From Bettongia penicillata ogilbyi (taxonomy: Eukaryota; Chordata; Mammalia; Diprotodontia; Potoroidae), in contig JAJHZJ010000336.1 of the NCBI GenBank assembly GCA_023548195.1, forward strand, positions 1,178,001 to 1,242,000: DNA of 64,000 nt. Reading direction: 5' to 3'. The stretch's first letter is position 1, and every line of letters begins with the position of its first letter. The notes beneath the pieces were generated by a model. The model searched no databases. It was not told where the DNA came from and was given only the letters and a program-made list of their open reading frames with translations. This document shows positions 46,380 to 58,500 of the stretch, in pieces. The position numbers and the translations under genes are program-made.

Positions 46380-47150
46380 CTTATAATTTCTCTTTCATCT
46401 TTACCTTTTTCTGCTTCTCTTGAGTCCTGTGTCAAACTTTCATTCACCTTCATCTTTTCTTTAGGAATACTTGAAATTCCTCTAGTTCATTAAATATCTA
46501 TTTTTCTCACTGAAAGATTACATATTCAGTTTTGCTGGGTAGGTTATTCTTGGTTGTAATCTTAGCTTCTTTGCCTTCCAAAATATTATATTCCAAACAC
46601 TCTTTTCCTTTAATGTGGAAGCTGCTAAATCTTATGTGATACTGACTGTGGCTCCACAATATATGAATTGTTTCTCTCTGGTTGCTTGAAGTGTTTTCTC
46701 TTTGACCTGGAAGCTCTAGAATTTGGCTAAAATATTCTTGGGAGTTTTCATTTTGGGATCTCTGTCAGGAGGTGATCAGTGGCTTCTTTCCATTTCCAAT
46801 TGAACCTTTGGATCTCAGATATTGGGGCAGTTTTTTCCTTGATAATTTATTGAACTATGATGTCTAGGCTTTTTTTATTCATAGCTTTCTGCTAGTCCAG
46901 TAATTAACTCTTAAATGATCTCTTTTTGATCTTTTCTGTAGATTGGTTTTTCAAATGAAATATTTCACATTTTCTTCTCCTTTTTTTCCTTCTTTTGACT
47001 ATTTTGTTTCTTTTTGTGTCACGGAGTCATTAGCTTCCACTTGCCCAGTTCTAATTTTTAAAGAATTATTTTCTTCAGTGAGCTTTTGGACCTCTTTTTC
47101 CATCTGGCTAATTTTGCTTTTTAAAGTGTTTTTTAGTCTTTTTTTTTAGT
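46380..47150 (-). mobile_element. L1 ORF1 C-terminal part, minus orientation
   Basis: The reverse complement covers the ORF1 C-terminal domain (tgctgggtaggttattcttg region), the RRM and the coiled coil up to [11 protein letters not shown] (about 47075-47110). With the plus-strand piece at 46030-46376 it forms an inverted arrangement. Confidence 0.65.
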
Positions 47151-47154
47151 TTCC

Positions 47155-47430
47155 AATATTCTCTTTTATAACATTTTGAATTCCAAATTTTCCCTCTCCT
47201 TCTTCTCCAACATGGCAAACAATGAAATAGGCTATATATGTACAATCATATTAAACACCTGAAGGCACTTCAACCCCCACCCCAGTGTAACAGAACTTTC
47301 TAGCAGACCTCCTGTTATCTTAGGCTGGGAAATTATCTCACATCAACCTTTTGCTGCTCCTCTGCTGCTCCAGAATTCAATTTGAGGCACTGAAGTTTTT
47401 TTTTGAGGGGAAATATTATAATTCATGTTA
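47155..47430 (-). mobile_element. L1-derived fragments, minus orientation
   Basis: A short L1 3' end-like block (aattccaaattttccctctc) is followed by sequence resembling an L1 5' UTR in reverse (gctgctcctctgctgctcca). Boundaries are uncertain. Confidence 0.45.
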
Positions 47431-48050
47431 GAATTAGGATTTGGATTTCTGATAGCTATCATAGCTCCACTTCAAAGCAATTTTTCAAAATAAAATATTA
47501 AACACATTAGGCCTCATTCTACCAAAGAAGTTGATCACTTTTTAAAAGTGGTATTAACTCTTCCTTAGCATTGGAATTAGATTAGAGCCTGGACTCATTA
47601 TAACATCCCATGCTATTCACAAGTTAGGTTATTAGTACAAAATATATTCTTGTTACTTGATAACTCACTGCTTTCTGTTTTTGATATCATAGTAGTAGTA
47701 TATACAACAATCTTGATGTATTTATTCAGTAAGGGAGCTCATTTGCAAACAAATGAAAACAAATGCATTAAAAGCTTTGCCATATTTCAAGGAGTCATGA
47801 TTTCTTGTCCTTTGCTAGGTCAGACCCATTGTAACTGACTGCCTTCCAAAGTGTCAAAAATTTCATTATGCTGCAGTCTGGGTGTTGGTGAGCTTCTTTG
47901 GTCCTTAGCTAAGTATGGGTAAGATTTAAAACTTGGTGTAGGTCCTAGTAAGAGTTATAAAAGTCCTTTAAGAACCCAAGATCCAGCTCCATGCCACAAT
48001 GAGCTACCACTGCAAAGCTTTCCATGGAATTGCACTTAACCATAGTGTAA
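47431..48050. other. Intergenic sequence between CFAP43 and SFR1, nothing recognised
   Basis: No gene, RNA or confident repeat was identified between the L1 debris and the SINE-like piece at 48060. Confidence 0.4.
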
Positions 48051-48059
48051 CAGATTCAG

Positions 48060-48230
48060 AGCCAGCCTTGGAACCAGGAAACCAAATTTAAGCCCCACTT
48101 CTAAAATATACTGCCTGTATGACCCTGGGAAAACCACTTAAAGCTCTCAATGCACTAGGCAACTGCAAGACAATGGGTTACAGAGATCTGCAGAGCAAGT
48201 TTCTTATGTTAATGAAATCACAGGTCCTAT
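48060..48230 (+). mobile_element. SINE fragment (marsupial tRNA-derived)
   Basis: The piece attcagagccagccttggaa through ctgtatgaccctgggaaaac resembles the head and core of the marsupial SINE on the plus strand; the 3' part is less clear. Confidence 0.5.
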
Positions 48231-48499
48231 TTCTATCTCTATTTTGCTGCTTAATGCACCATTTTTTTTCATTTATGTACTTAGTTGGTATTTTCTAGAG
48301 AAGGGGTCTTAAAACTTTTTTGCTTATGCTCTTCTATTAGTAAAAATAAAGTGCTGCAGTCCAGCTGTTGCTGGGCTCATATGGGGAAAAGCTGGGAGTT
48401 TGCACAGCTAGAAAAGGGTTGCAGTACTGGGCTGTAACCAGCGGGTAGGTTGTGTTGTAGACATTCCGTGACTGGCTATATCACACCTTTTGGGGCTTG

Positions 48500-49090
48500 T
48501 GGTTCCCATCTTCTAGAAGATCATGTAGAGAATACTAACATGAATAAAGATAGTCCCTTCTCTCAATGAACAAAACACGTAATTGTAATACAAAGCAAGG
48601 TATATCTGCTATGAGAAACTGTAGAAGTTCAGGAAAGGAAAAGAGATGATTGGCTTGCGGGTTCAGGGAAGTCTTAATGTAATTTAATATGTGAATGACT
48701 AAGATGTGAATAATATAACCAAAAATAAAAGCAAAAATGCAGGTCACATTCATGGGAATGGGGGAGTAGAAGATAAAGTTAGGAACCTAGAATGCCACAT
48801 TCACTTAAGACATTATTCAGCAAATAATGAGAAGCCACTATTTGTTTCAGGGGAGAGTGAAATATTTACAGCTGTGCTTTAGAAATATTTTACAAATATG
48901 TACTGCTAAGAGTCCAGGTCAAAAATGAGAGCTTAAAGTGGAATAGTGGCAGTAAGCATGTCAAAGGGAATTGATTTCAAGAGACAATTTGGAGACAGAT
49001 TGCATATAGAAGGTAAGGGAATTAAAATACTCAAAATGAAAGTACAAATGTGTTTATTGAATAAATAGACACAGGGATTTGGAGTTAAGT
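48500..49090 (-). mobile_element. L2-like fragment, minus orientation
   Basis: Weak reverse-complement L2 similarity (agtcccttctctcaatgaac and later purine-rich blocks). It lies just downstream of the SFR1 3' end. The assignment is tentative. Confidence 0.4.
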
Positions 49091-49246
49091 CTTGCTTTAG
49101 ACATTTTTGTAATATTAAAATAATAAATTTTAAAACAACTGTTAATATCAACTGACAGCAATAATTCAGATTGTTTTAGAAACATACTTTCAGTTTCATT
49201 TTTTTCTTTAATTCAATTCTCCTCATAGAACTTATATGATCTAAAT

Positions 49247-49252
49247 TTTATT
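49247..49252 (-). promoter_or_regulatory. SFR1: Candidate SFR1 polyadenylation signal
   Basis: AATAAA on the minus strand, about 140 bases beyond the SFR1 stop codon. A second AATAAA on the same strand is at 49053-49058, so either may be used. Confidence 0.5.
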
Positions 49253-49388
49253 TTCACAGTAAAGTCTTGTTCCAATCAATTTAAACCCTAATAATTTTTA
49301 TGCTTTCTTTAGAAGTATCTTTTTGTTGACATTCAGGAATATCTTTGAAAAATCCTTCTCAAAGGCAGATTTCTGAAAATAATATGAA

Positions 49389-49580
49389 TTAAAAATCTGT
49401 AAATTCTTCTTCAATTCTGTTGTAATGTAGTAACTGGTCTTCTAATCCATAGTGGTCTATCAACTGAGTAAGGCTTAGTTTCTTGTTCTCCACAGACAGT
49501 GTTGATTGAAGCTCAAAGAGCAGCAGCTGGCTAGTATTTCTCCACTTCTTTATCAATGATTGTAACTGTGACAGGTTATT
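49389..49580 (-). CDS. SFR1: SFR1 terminal coding exon
   Basis: The acceptor is ttctacttcag (AG complement at 49581-49582). The 192 bases encode 63 residues and a TAA. This exon holds the most conserved C-terminal core, including [16 protein letters not shown] and [19 protein letters not shown], required in the family for SWI5 contact. Confidence 0.93.
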   Translation of the reverse strand, partial: NNLSQLQSLIKKWRNTSQLLLFELQSTLSVENKKLSLTQLIDHYGLEDQLLHYNRIEEEFTDF

Positions 49581-52500
49581 CTGAAGTAGAAAACAAAATT
49601 ATAAGTATGTTGTGTTTAATTGCATAATTTTTTAAAAAATATGTAAAAAAGGTATTAAGGTAGTTACTTTTAAACTGGGGAATTATTCAAACAACAAATA
49701 CTTATTTAGGAAGGGTTTCCTAAGTGCCAAGCTGGTGGTGCTGGGGAGACAAGTGGGAGACAGTCCCTACTTAGAAGGAGTTCACATTTTAATGCGAGGT
49801 ATGACAGATACATATAAAAATAAAGCTAACAAGTACAAACACATACCACAAAGTGGTTAAATACAAGTTTGGGACAGAAGGCTCAAGAAACATTTTTCTA
49901 CTCTTTTACTTCTTCCATTTTTCCAAGGAACAGTTAATTCTGATAACATTTCAAAATAAAAAAAGAAAAATCCAAACCATCCAATCCAACAAACTTTTAC
50001 TAAACACTGGGCAAGGACAAAATGAAAAATATCCCTGCCCTCAGGGCATGTGCTTCTTTACAACATTCAGCTTTCCAGTAAGTAGACAGATGCCAATTTG
50101 AAAAAGAAGGTGAACTTCTAACTTCTCTTTAGGAGATGGCACAGAAATTTAGCCTTGGAAGGTGTTCTAAAATATGAATTGAAGAGACAGTGCAGAAAAA
50201 GCAGGGCAGGACTTGAATGAAGAGATGAGAAGACACTTCTAACCTATACCTTTGTGGGAAATCCACAGATGTTACACATCACATATATCTTGCAACTTTT
50301 TCAATGTATCAGTTATGCTGACTTTCTTTTCCTTACTAAAAAATACTATGTCTCTCTGGGAGTGGACAGTGGAGAAGGAATACATGGGATAACTTTGGTA
50401 ATGTAAGAAACAGGAAATATCAGTAAAAACGAGGAATGCTGCATTCAGGGAACAAATGAGTCTATCCGAGAGGCCAAAGGCACTAAAGGTACTTGAACAG
50501 GGAAATAGCATGGTAAGACCTCTGCTTCATGGAAGTTATTTTGGTAGCTGTGTAGATGACAGACTGGAAATGCAAAAGTTGGGAGTTTATAAGGGTATGA
50601 AACAGAGTGGCAGTAATATGAGGAGAGGCTGGGATGGATGGCATGAGCTATGAACATGAAACAGATTAGATATAGGGGTAGGGAAGATGAGGGACAAAAA
50701 GTCTGAGTGAAGCTGAATGATTGAAAGAATAAGGATGCTTCAAAGAAAAACAGGATGTCTGGAGAATAGGAACAGTTCCATTATGAAAAATTGGGTTTGA
50801 GATGCCTATGGGTGGCTGGCAATATAGAAAAGGACCTTTCATCTGGGAGTTAGCTGCATAGAGAATTTAACTGAATCTATGGGAGATAATGAGATCACCA
50901 AGGGAGAAAGTATTTGAGAAAAGAAGAGGACCTGTGACAGTCCTAGCAGGATATCTATGGCTATGGGGTAGAACATGGATGAGCCAAGAAGTAAAAGACA
51001 AGTAGAATGATGACCAGGATAGAGTGTGTCACAAAAACTCACGGAGAATGAATTCAGAAGAAAATATGGTCAAAAATATAAAAGGCTAAAAAAGTGAAGA
51101 GAGTTGAGGAAAAAGGAAACATCACTGATTTAACAGCTAAGAAATCTTTGGTAACTTTGGAAAGAGCAGTTTCCATCGAATGGTGAAGTCTGAAATCACA
51201 CTGCTACAGAGTGATAAGCTAGGTGCTGGGGGAAAAAGCATGAGGAATAACAACAGTTTTACTCAAAAGCAATTTAAATTTTTATGGGGATACAAGTAAA
51301 TATGACATGTATACATGTATCAACATAAATATAAAGTTAGTAAGGACAAATACTCCCCACTCTCCTCCCACTCCAGGGAACAACATGCTTTCTCCCCTTC
51401 CCCCAGGGTAAGCTGATCAACTAAAATCTAAATTGTCTCTCCCCTCTCATTGGAAGGATAGAAGATGAAGCATTAAACTCCCAAAGCCTCCCTTGATATA
51501 AAACAGTGGCAAGAGGGATCTGGAGAATTCTAATCTTTGTCTAGATCAGGGCTGGGAACCTGGGGGTCTTAAGGCTACATGTGGCCTTCCAGGTCCTCAA
51601 ATGTAGCCCTTTGACTGATTCCAAACTTCCCCACACCTGGTCTTGATAAAATGAGGAAAAAAAAGAAAGAGAAAAATGACTACTAAATATTTGAAGCTAA
51701 GCGTTAGATATGAGGCTTCTCTGGCATGGTAGGAAGACAGACTCTGAGACAGAAACAGGGTCTGATAAAAAGAAATCCTTTCCTGCTGAGAAAGCTCTGA
51801 AAAACTAGTACTACCAAGAGAGGTCTTCTGGATGTATGATGGAGAATTTTCTAAAATTGCAATTCAAGTAGAGAACAAATGATACTGACCAAAGGAACCC
51901 AAAAAGCATCAATAAGGATTGTGAAAGTCTTGGTGAAGAAACTAAAGACCTTGGGGAACAAAAGCTGAGTTTTCATTCCTGCTCCCAACTGAAGACAGCA
52001 GCAGCTCAGGAATAATGATAATAACATAACTAACACAATGTGGCGCTGTGCTAAGTGCTTTACAATGATCTCCTTTGATCCCCACAACAATCCTGGGAGA
52101 TGGGGTACCATTATTATATCCATTTTACAGACGAGGAAACTGAGACAGAGGTTAAATGAATTTCCCAGCATCACCCAGTCAGCAAATGTCTGAGGCCAGA
52201 TTTGAACTTAGGTCTTCCTGCTCCAGGCCTGGTGTTCTATCCACTGCACCACCTTTAGCTGGTAAACAAGAAGACATGTGAGAACAGAATTTCTATTTTT
52301 AGACTACACCTTAAAATACAGAACAGATAAGTTCTCAGATCTGTAAGGTACTTAATGTGGTCCAATAAAATTATATTGGCCTAAACATCCCATGACAGCA
52401 GCATGGCAATGTAGGTATTCTCAGCATAAAGCCTTCATATCGTCTCAAAACTGCAATAAATATAAATATATATTTATAATTTATATAATAAATATATTAA

Positions 52501-55500
52501 ACCTATAGCAATTAAAAGTACAATCAGAAAAATATATAAACACCTCCATATAAGTCAAAGCCTTTTGAAATAATTACAAAAAGCTAAAAATTCCCACTTG
52601 CCTTAACCACTCCAAGTTTGCTTGAGTACACACTGAAAATGGAGTATCTGAAATGCCACCTATGGTAGTAGTAAAGCCTGTTGCTTCATGGAAGTGACTT
52701 AGTCTAACCCCTATACATGATATAACAGATGAAAAACATTGATTTGCCCTGCTGTGGAAAGGAAATGCAACTCATGACTGGAGCGGAGAGAAAGGAAAGA
52801 CCCAGCGATAAAGAATATTCCATGTCCATGAGGGAAAAGGCCTATAAACCCAGCCCTTATTGTCTCCCAAAGATATTTAGACATGGCAAAGACACAAATG
52901 AACACAACTCTAACTCATGGAAGCTGAGAATGGTGAAGGTTCAGGCAGGAGAAAACATTCAGACAGCAACACTAGAAATGGAAAAAGAAAAGAAAGCCAG
53001 ATAGAAGTTGAGAACAACAGAAAGCGATAATGATCAAAATAAAATGTCGGACATGTCTTATCCAAGCAGATAAATCAATAGTGAATCTATTAAGTGGCAG
53101 TAAAGTGGTAAATTAGAAAGAGCACTAAACTTGGAGTCAAAAAGATCAGAGCTCCTTAGTTCCTCCAAAGTGTCTCAGACACTTAATAACTATGCCCCTG
53201 GGGTAAGTCACTTGCCTTCTCTGGGATTTGGATTTTCATTTGTAAAAAGAGATCTTGGTCTCTTCTGGCTCAAAAAGCTGTAATTCTATGAAAGAAGGAA
53301 AGCTGAACAAACATTCCAGAAAAGGTCACAATACAATGAATAATATGTGCTAAAAGAAAGAAAACATTTAGGGAAAAATTGGACAAATTCTCCATATCCC
53401 CCTAAAGATCATCAAACTACCAAGAAATTCCAGAATTGTCCAGAAACAAAGAAGATGAAATTAGGATATTAAGATAACAGCTCACAAAGAAGAAATAAGC
53501 AAACAGAAGACTAGATATGTCAGTGTATGATGGAGAATCTCTTCAAATCACTATAGGCGTTGAAAAAGACAATGACAGAGAAACTTCATAACTCAGGAGC
53601 TTTTCAGTTCCTGGAGATGGGTCTGATACTGATAGTGCAACCAGCTTGCCTGTATGAATGACAAATTCTGAGTGAGCAGAGTCCAGTACATAATCTTGAC
53701 TATGCCCAGGGGGTCATAGCTATTTCATGGTACACTGAACTTTGGTGCCAACTTCTAATTCTGATCTAAATGCTGTCTCCTGTTCCTGTACCACGGGCTC
53801 AGAAATTTACATCCCCGGTAACTGAGACCATATTCTGTAAGCCTGATACTTTGGGCCCCTTACTGAGAACTGTATAGTCACAACTTTTCACCTGCTGCTT
53901 AGCTTGAGAAGTCCTACCTAATAGTATGAAGCTCCCTCAAGAGCACAGCAAAGGATTATTATACTTGTGCAAGTCTCAATGTTTCAAAGATTTTTCTTGT
54001 GTACCATGTTAGACAAAAAAAAAATTCCAATGAAATCTCACACACACACTCTCTCTCTCTCTCTCAATTTATACAATAACAACAATACTGTAAGGAAAAT
54101 CAAGTCTGAAAGATTTAAAAACTCTAATCTTATTTATCTCTAGGTTAAAAGATGATGGCCTGACAATATGTATATGTGTGTATGTGTGTGTGTGTGTATA
54201 CATATACACATATATAATATGTATTTGGGCATGATTAATAGAGGAATCTATTATGCTTGACTATTTGTAACAGGTTTTATTTTTCTTGCTTTATCTATGG
54301 GAGAAAGGGGGAGGGAATTTGGAGCTTAAAAAAATTAAAATAAAAAAACAACAAGGAAAGACTTGTGTAAACTGATAAAGTGAAGTCAGAAGGAGAATGA
54401 TATATATGACAATGACATAAATAAAGAAAAACAATACTAATACAAGCTAAACTCTTCAGTAACTGTAATGATAATCTTGCCCCTGCAGTGAAGCAGTAAG
54501 ATGGTGGATGGCTGGATGGGATATACAGATCTGCTGGAATTCTTTCTCTACTGAAAACTGAGCAGTTAATACATTCCTGGCTTGCCTTAATATTAACTTA
54601 CAAAAAAATGAAAAGAGGATGAAGGTAATTGTCATTCTGGATCTAATTCAGATTAATAAGGAAGAGCTGGATAATGGGAACTTTGGAGTAAAGTCACCAT
54701 TCAATCTTAGAATTTATTCTCAAAAAAGAATACAAGAATTTTACAATGATCTGCTGAAAATAGCTTTCAACAGTTAAACAGTGGGTAGATTCATCTCATG
54801 AATTAAAATTCTCAAGAATGAAAATACTGAAAGCACAAACATAATTAGTTTGAGTGAGAAAGAAAAAGGGGAAAGAGATTCACATGGAGCTACTCAGATT
54901 TTTTAAAAGCTATATACAGAAGGTAGCAAAATATAGACATATAACTGAGGATGAGTATAAAAGATGGGCACAAACTGGTAAGATGAATATCTGGGGCACT
55001 AAAGTTCAAGATGAGCAGAAGCTAGGGAGGACAGCTAAGGGTAATGATAGGAAAATGTTTAGGTAAAATAAAGAGGAGGAATGAAGGGACATGAATGCCG
55101 GGGAAAGGACATGGGAGTACTAAAAGACAAAAAAAAGGAAAACCTTACTCAACTCTTTTAATGCTTTTTTCCCTCTGCCAAGAATGTACATTGGACCAGA
55201 AAGAACCAAAAAAAAAAAAGGTTAACAGAACTGAATCTAAGATGAGTAAGACAACAAGAGAGCACCTAGGTACACTTGCTAAATTTAAGTACCCAGGTTC
55301 AGAGGGACTCAAATGTAGGATAAAAAAAGAACTGACAAGATTGAGAAGTGTGGCCTAGATAAACAGGTGGATTCAGAATAGGTTAAATGATTATGTCATG
55401 ATGTGAAAGGACCAGGGTTCTCTGGTCTCCTGACAGGCAGTGGTTTTCCCTGAAACCTGACTCACACTGTCTCCCTTGAGAGAGCTCAGCTTCCTGGCTG

Positions 55501-58500
55501 TGGGACATAAAAAGTTCTACCTAGAATGAAGTTGAGGCCCTTCAGACTTGGATATCAAAATGATGATAAAGCAAGTCACCACACATTTCCATTGGAGGGT
55601 GGAGGTGGGTTTGAGATGAGGGAGCTTGACTATAGAAGCTAAGTACCACTTGATACATAACCATGCTACATTTGGGCTAAGTATACCTTGTTTTGTAAAA
55701 TGTTCAATGACTTATGACTGCCTTATTTTATACCCAAAGTGAACCTGAACTAAGACAGTGCCAATATCAAACCTGTCCCTAACATGGGTATGATGAATTA
55801 GGTTTAGGTTTGACATCAACTTAGTTGAAGATTTCTAAAGGTGCACCCCAGGAATCTGGCCTTGGCTCAGGTGCTGTACTAATCTAACAAAATGACCTTT
55901 AACAGAATAAATATCAACTTGTACATTTATAGTTCATTCAAAAAAATAACTTTCTAAGTACAAGATTTGAGAAATGTGGCTTTCTAGCAGTCTGCCTGCT
56001 CTACATAAAGCTGCTGGAAGTTTTATTCCCTAATAAGGAAAACATTGGGGTATGTACGTTACATTAACAAATCTGACTTTATCACTTTGCTGTAATTTAC
56101 CTTATAACAAAATATATCTGTGCAACCAATCTCAAAATTCTTACCTTTGATCTATACATTTTGGTTAATTTTAGCCTTCGAAGAAGCTCTTCCTTCTCTT
56201 GAACTTGCTTCGACAATTTCATCTTTTCTTCAAGCAATTCTTGCTTGCCAACATTATATCCTTCTAAAACCATCCGGGGGAGATCTGAAAGAGTGCTTAA
56301 TACAAGGGGATTGCTTCTAGATGCATCAATATCCTTTAAGCAGTCTTTCAAAGACAGACTTTCTTCAGATGCTTTTTCTATGTTTTTACAGTTTTCTGGA
56401 AATGCAGAGCAGCTTCCAGAAGGGGAAGATGTTGCTTCCTTTGAAGTGGTAGAGTTATTTTCAGTATCTACTTTAAGACGTTTTGCCACAGCATGACAGG
56501 AATTAAATGAACTTCTTGTTTTCTTTAACCGTTCTCTAAGTGTTGCACTCATCAACTAAAGAAGGAACCAAAACTAACATTAAAACTTTTAAAAATGTAA
56601 GTAAAGCAACCATTCAAACAATACTCTCATGAGGTAAACATCACTAGATGCCAGATTCATTCTGTCTCTCCACACCATATTATACCGCAGTTATCCCAGA
56701 GAAGTAAACCCTGACATCTACATCATGGGGGACCACGTCTCCCACTCGAGAGCTACACAGTAAGATGTTAACGGTAAAATTGTTGTACCCTTTCTGGCAA
56801 TTCACAAAACTGATTCAAAGAAAGCAGGTCAAATTCTCTTATGTGAAAAAAAAAATCACAGAATCTTGAGTTGAAAGGAACTCTAGTAATTCCACATATA
56901 GTTCAACATATGACACAGAAGTACCCCTGTGATATTGACCAAAATACTAATCCAGTTTCCAAAAATTAACAACTGATAATTTTAGTTAAGTATGAGAAGT
57001 ACTATGGTTAAGAAAAGTATAATGATTGATAAGAAAAGCACTAGGCTTGAACCGAGTTTATTGCTGTAGGCAATATTAATCTTGGGCAAATCCTTTAACT
57101 TCTTGAAGCTAGTTTCTCCTTTTATAAAACAAGAGTTGAACCTAACGATTTCTAAGGTCTCTTCTACCTTTAAATACTATCACCTACTTTATACATTATG
57201 CTATATTAACAGAAACTTTTGGTGATCCATTTATTTACTGAAGATGTATTTTGCTTTCATAGTGGTGTGCTGGACATACAGTAATGAGAATCCCTAATTC
57301 AAATCTAGCTTCTAATATTTAATAGCTGGGTGACCAAGAGTAAGCCAATAACACTTTAAAGGAATAAAAAAGAAAACAATTCAAGAAACATTTATTAAGC
57401 ACCTAAGTAATGGAAAAAGTTCCTACTCTTGAGTACATATTCTACTCCAATGGAGTTCAAGAACTTTGCAATCTAAAACTATCTATAGTCTTAAAATGCT
57501 ATATATAGAATCTTAATCTTATCTCTAGATAAGATCTTAAAACATTATGTGTGAGAGTGCATGTGTGTGTGTGCATGTGTAAGAGATATTACTCTCACCT
57601 AGTTTTCCTATCATACTGCTCCTTCTCAGCTTCCTTTGACAAATCCTTATTTATTCAGGTCATGCCTCTAACTGTATTTGTCTCACACGTTTCCATCCTG
57701 GACCTTTTTCTCTTCTATTAGACCACTTCGACTTGTTGATCTCCTCTGCTCCCATGGATTTACTTACACATCTATTCCAATGATTCTCAAATCTACCTAC
57801 CCTGCCCCACTCTCCAATCTTTCATCTCTATCTGCCTTCCAGAAATCTTGAACTGAATATCCAGTAGACCTCTTAAACATGTCCAAAACTGAATTCATTA
57901 TCTTTTCTCCTAAATTCTCCTTCTCCCCTTTGCCCCAACTTTTCTATTACTACAGAGATCAACATCATGCTACTAGTGCTTCAGGTTAGCAACGTGGATC
58001 TTATCCTCAATTCCTCACTATCTCTCATACCCTCCCCATATCCAGTCTGTTGCCAAGGTGTTGATTTCACCTTCAAAACAAATCTCAGATGCCACCTTCT
58101 GTCCTTTGACATTGCTACCATTCTAAGTGCAGGTGCTTATCACCTCAAACTTAAGACTATTCTAGTATCCTTCTGGTGGGTCTCATCACTCCAGTCTATC
58201 CCGAATTGAGTCACCAAAATAATTTTCCTAAAGTGCACATCTGATCACATCACCTCACTCCTGAATAAACCCCAGTGGCTCTCTATGGAATCTAGGATCA
58301 GATACAAAATCCTCTATTTGGCATTCAAAGCCCTTCATAACCTAGTCCCTACCTTTCCAATTTTGTTACACCTTACTCCCCACCACATTCTTTCTGATCC
58401 AAACACTGGACCTCTTGGCTATTCAAACAAATAAGCTGCTCTGGGCACTTTCCCTGGCTGTCTCACATACCAGGAATGCTGTCCCTCATTATCTCCATCT

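Noticed and set aside
52729..53004. 91-codon open frame in an SFR1 intron
   Set aside because: Antisense to SFR1, without splice context or known similarity.
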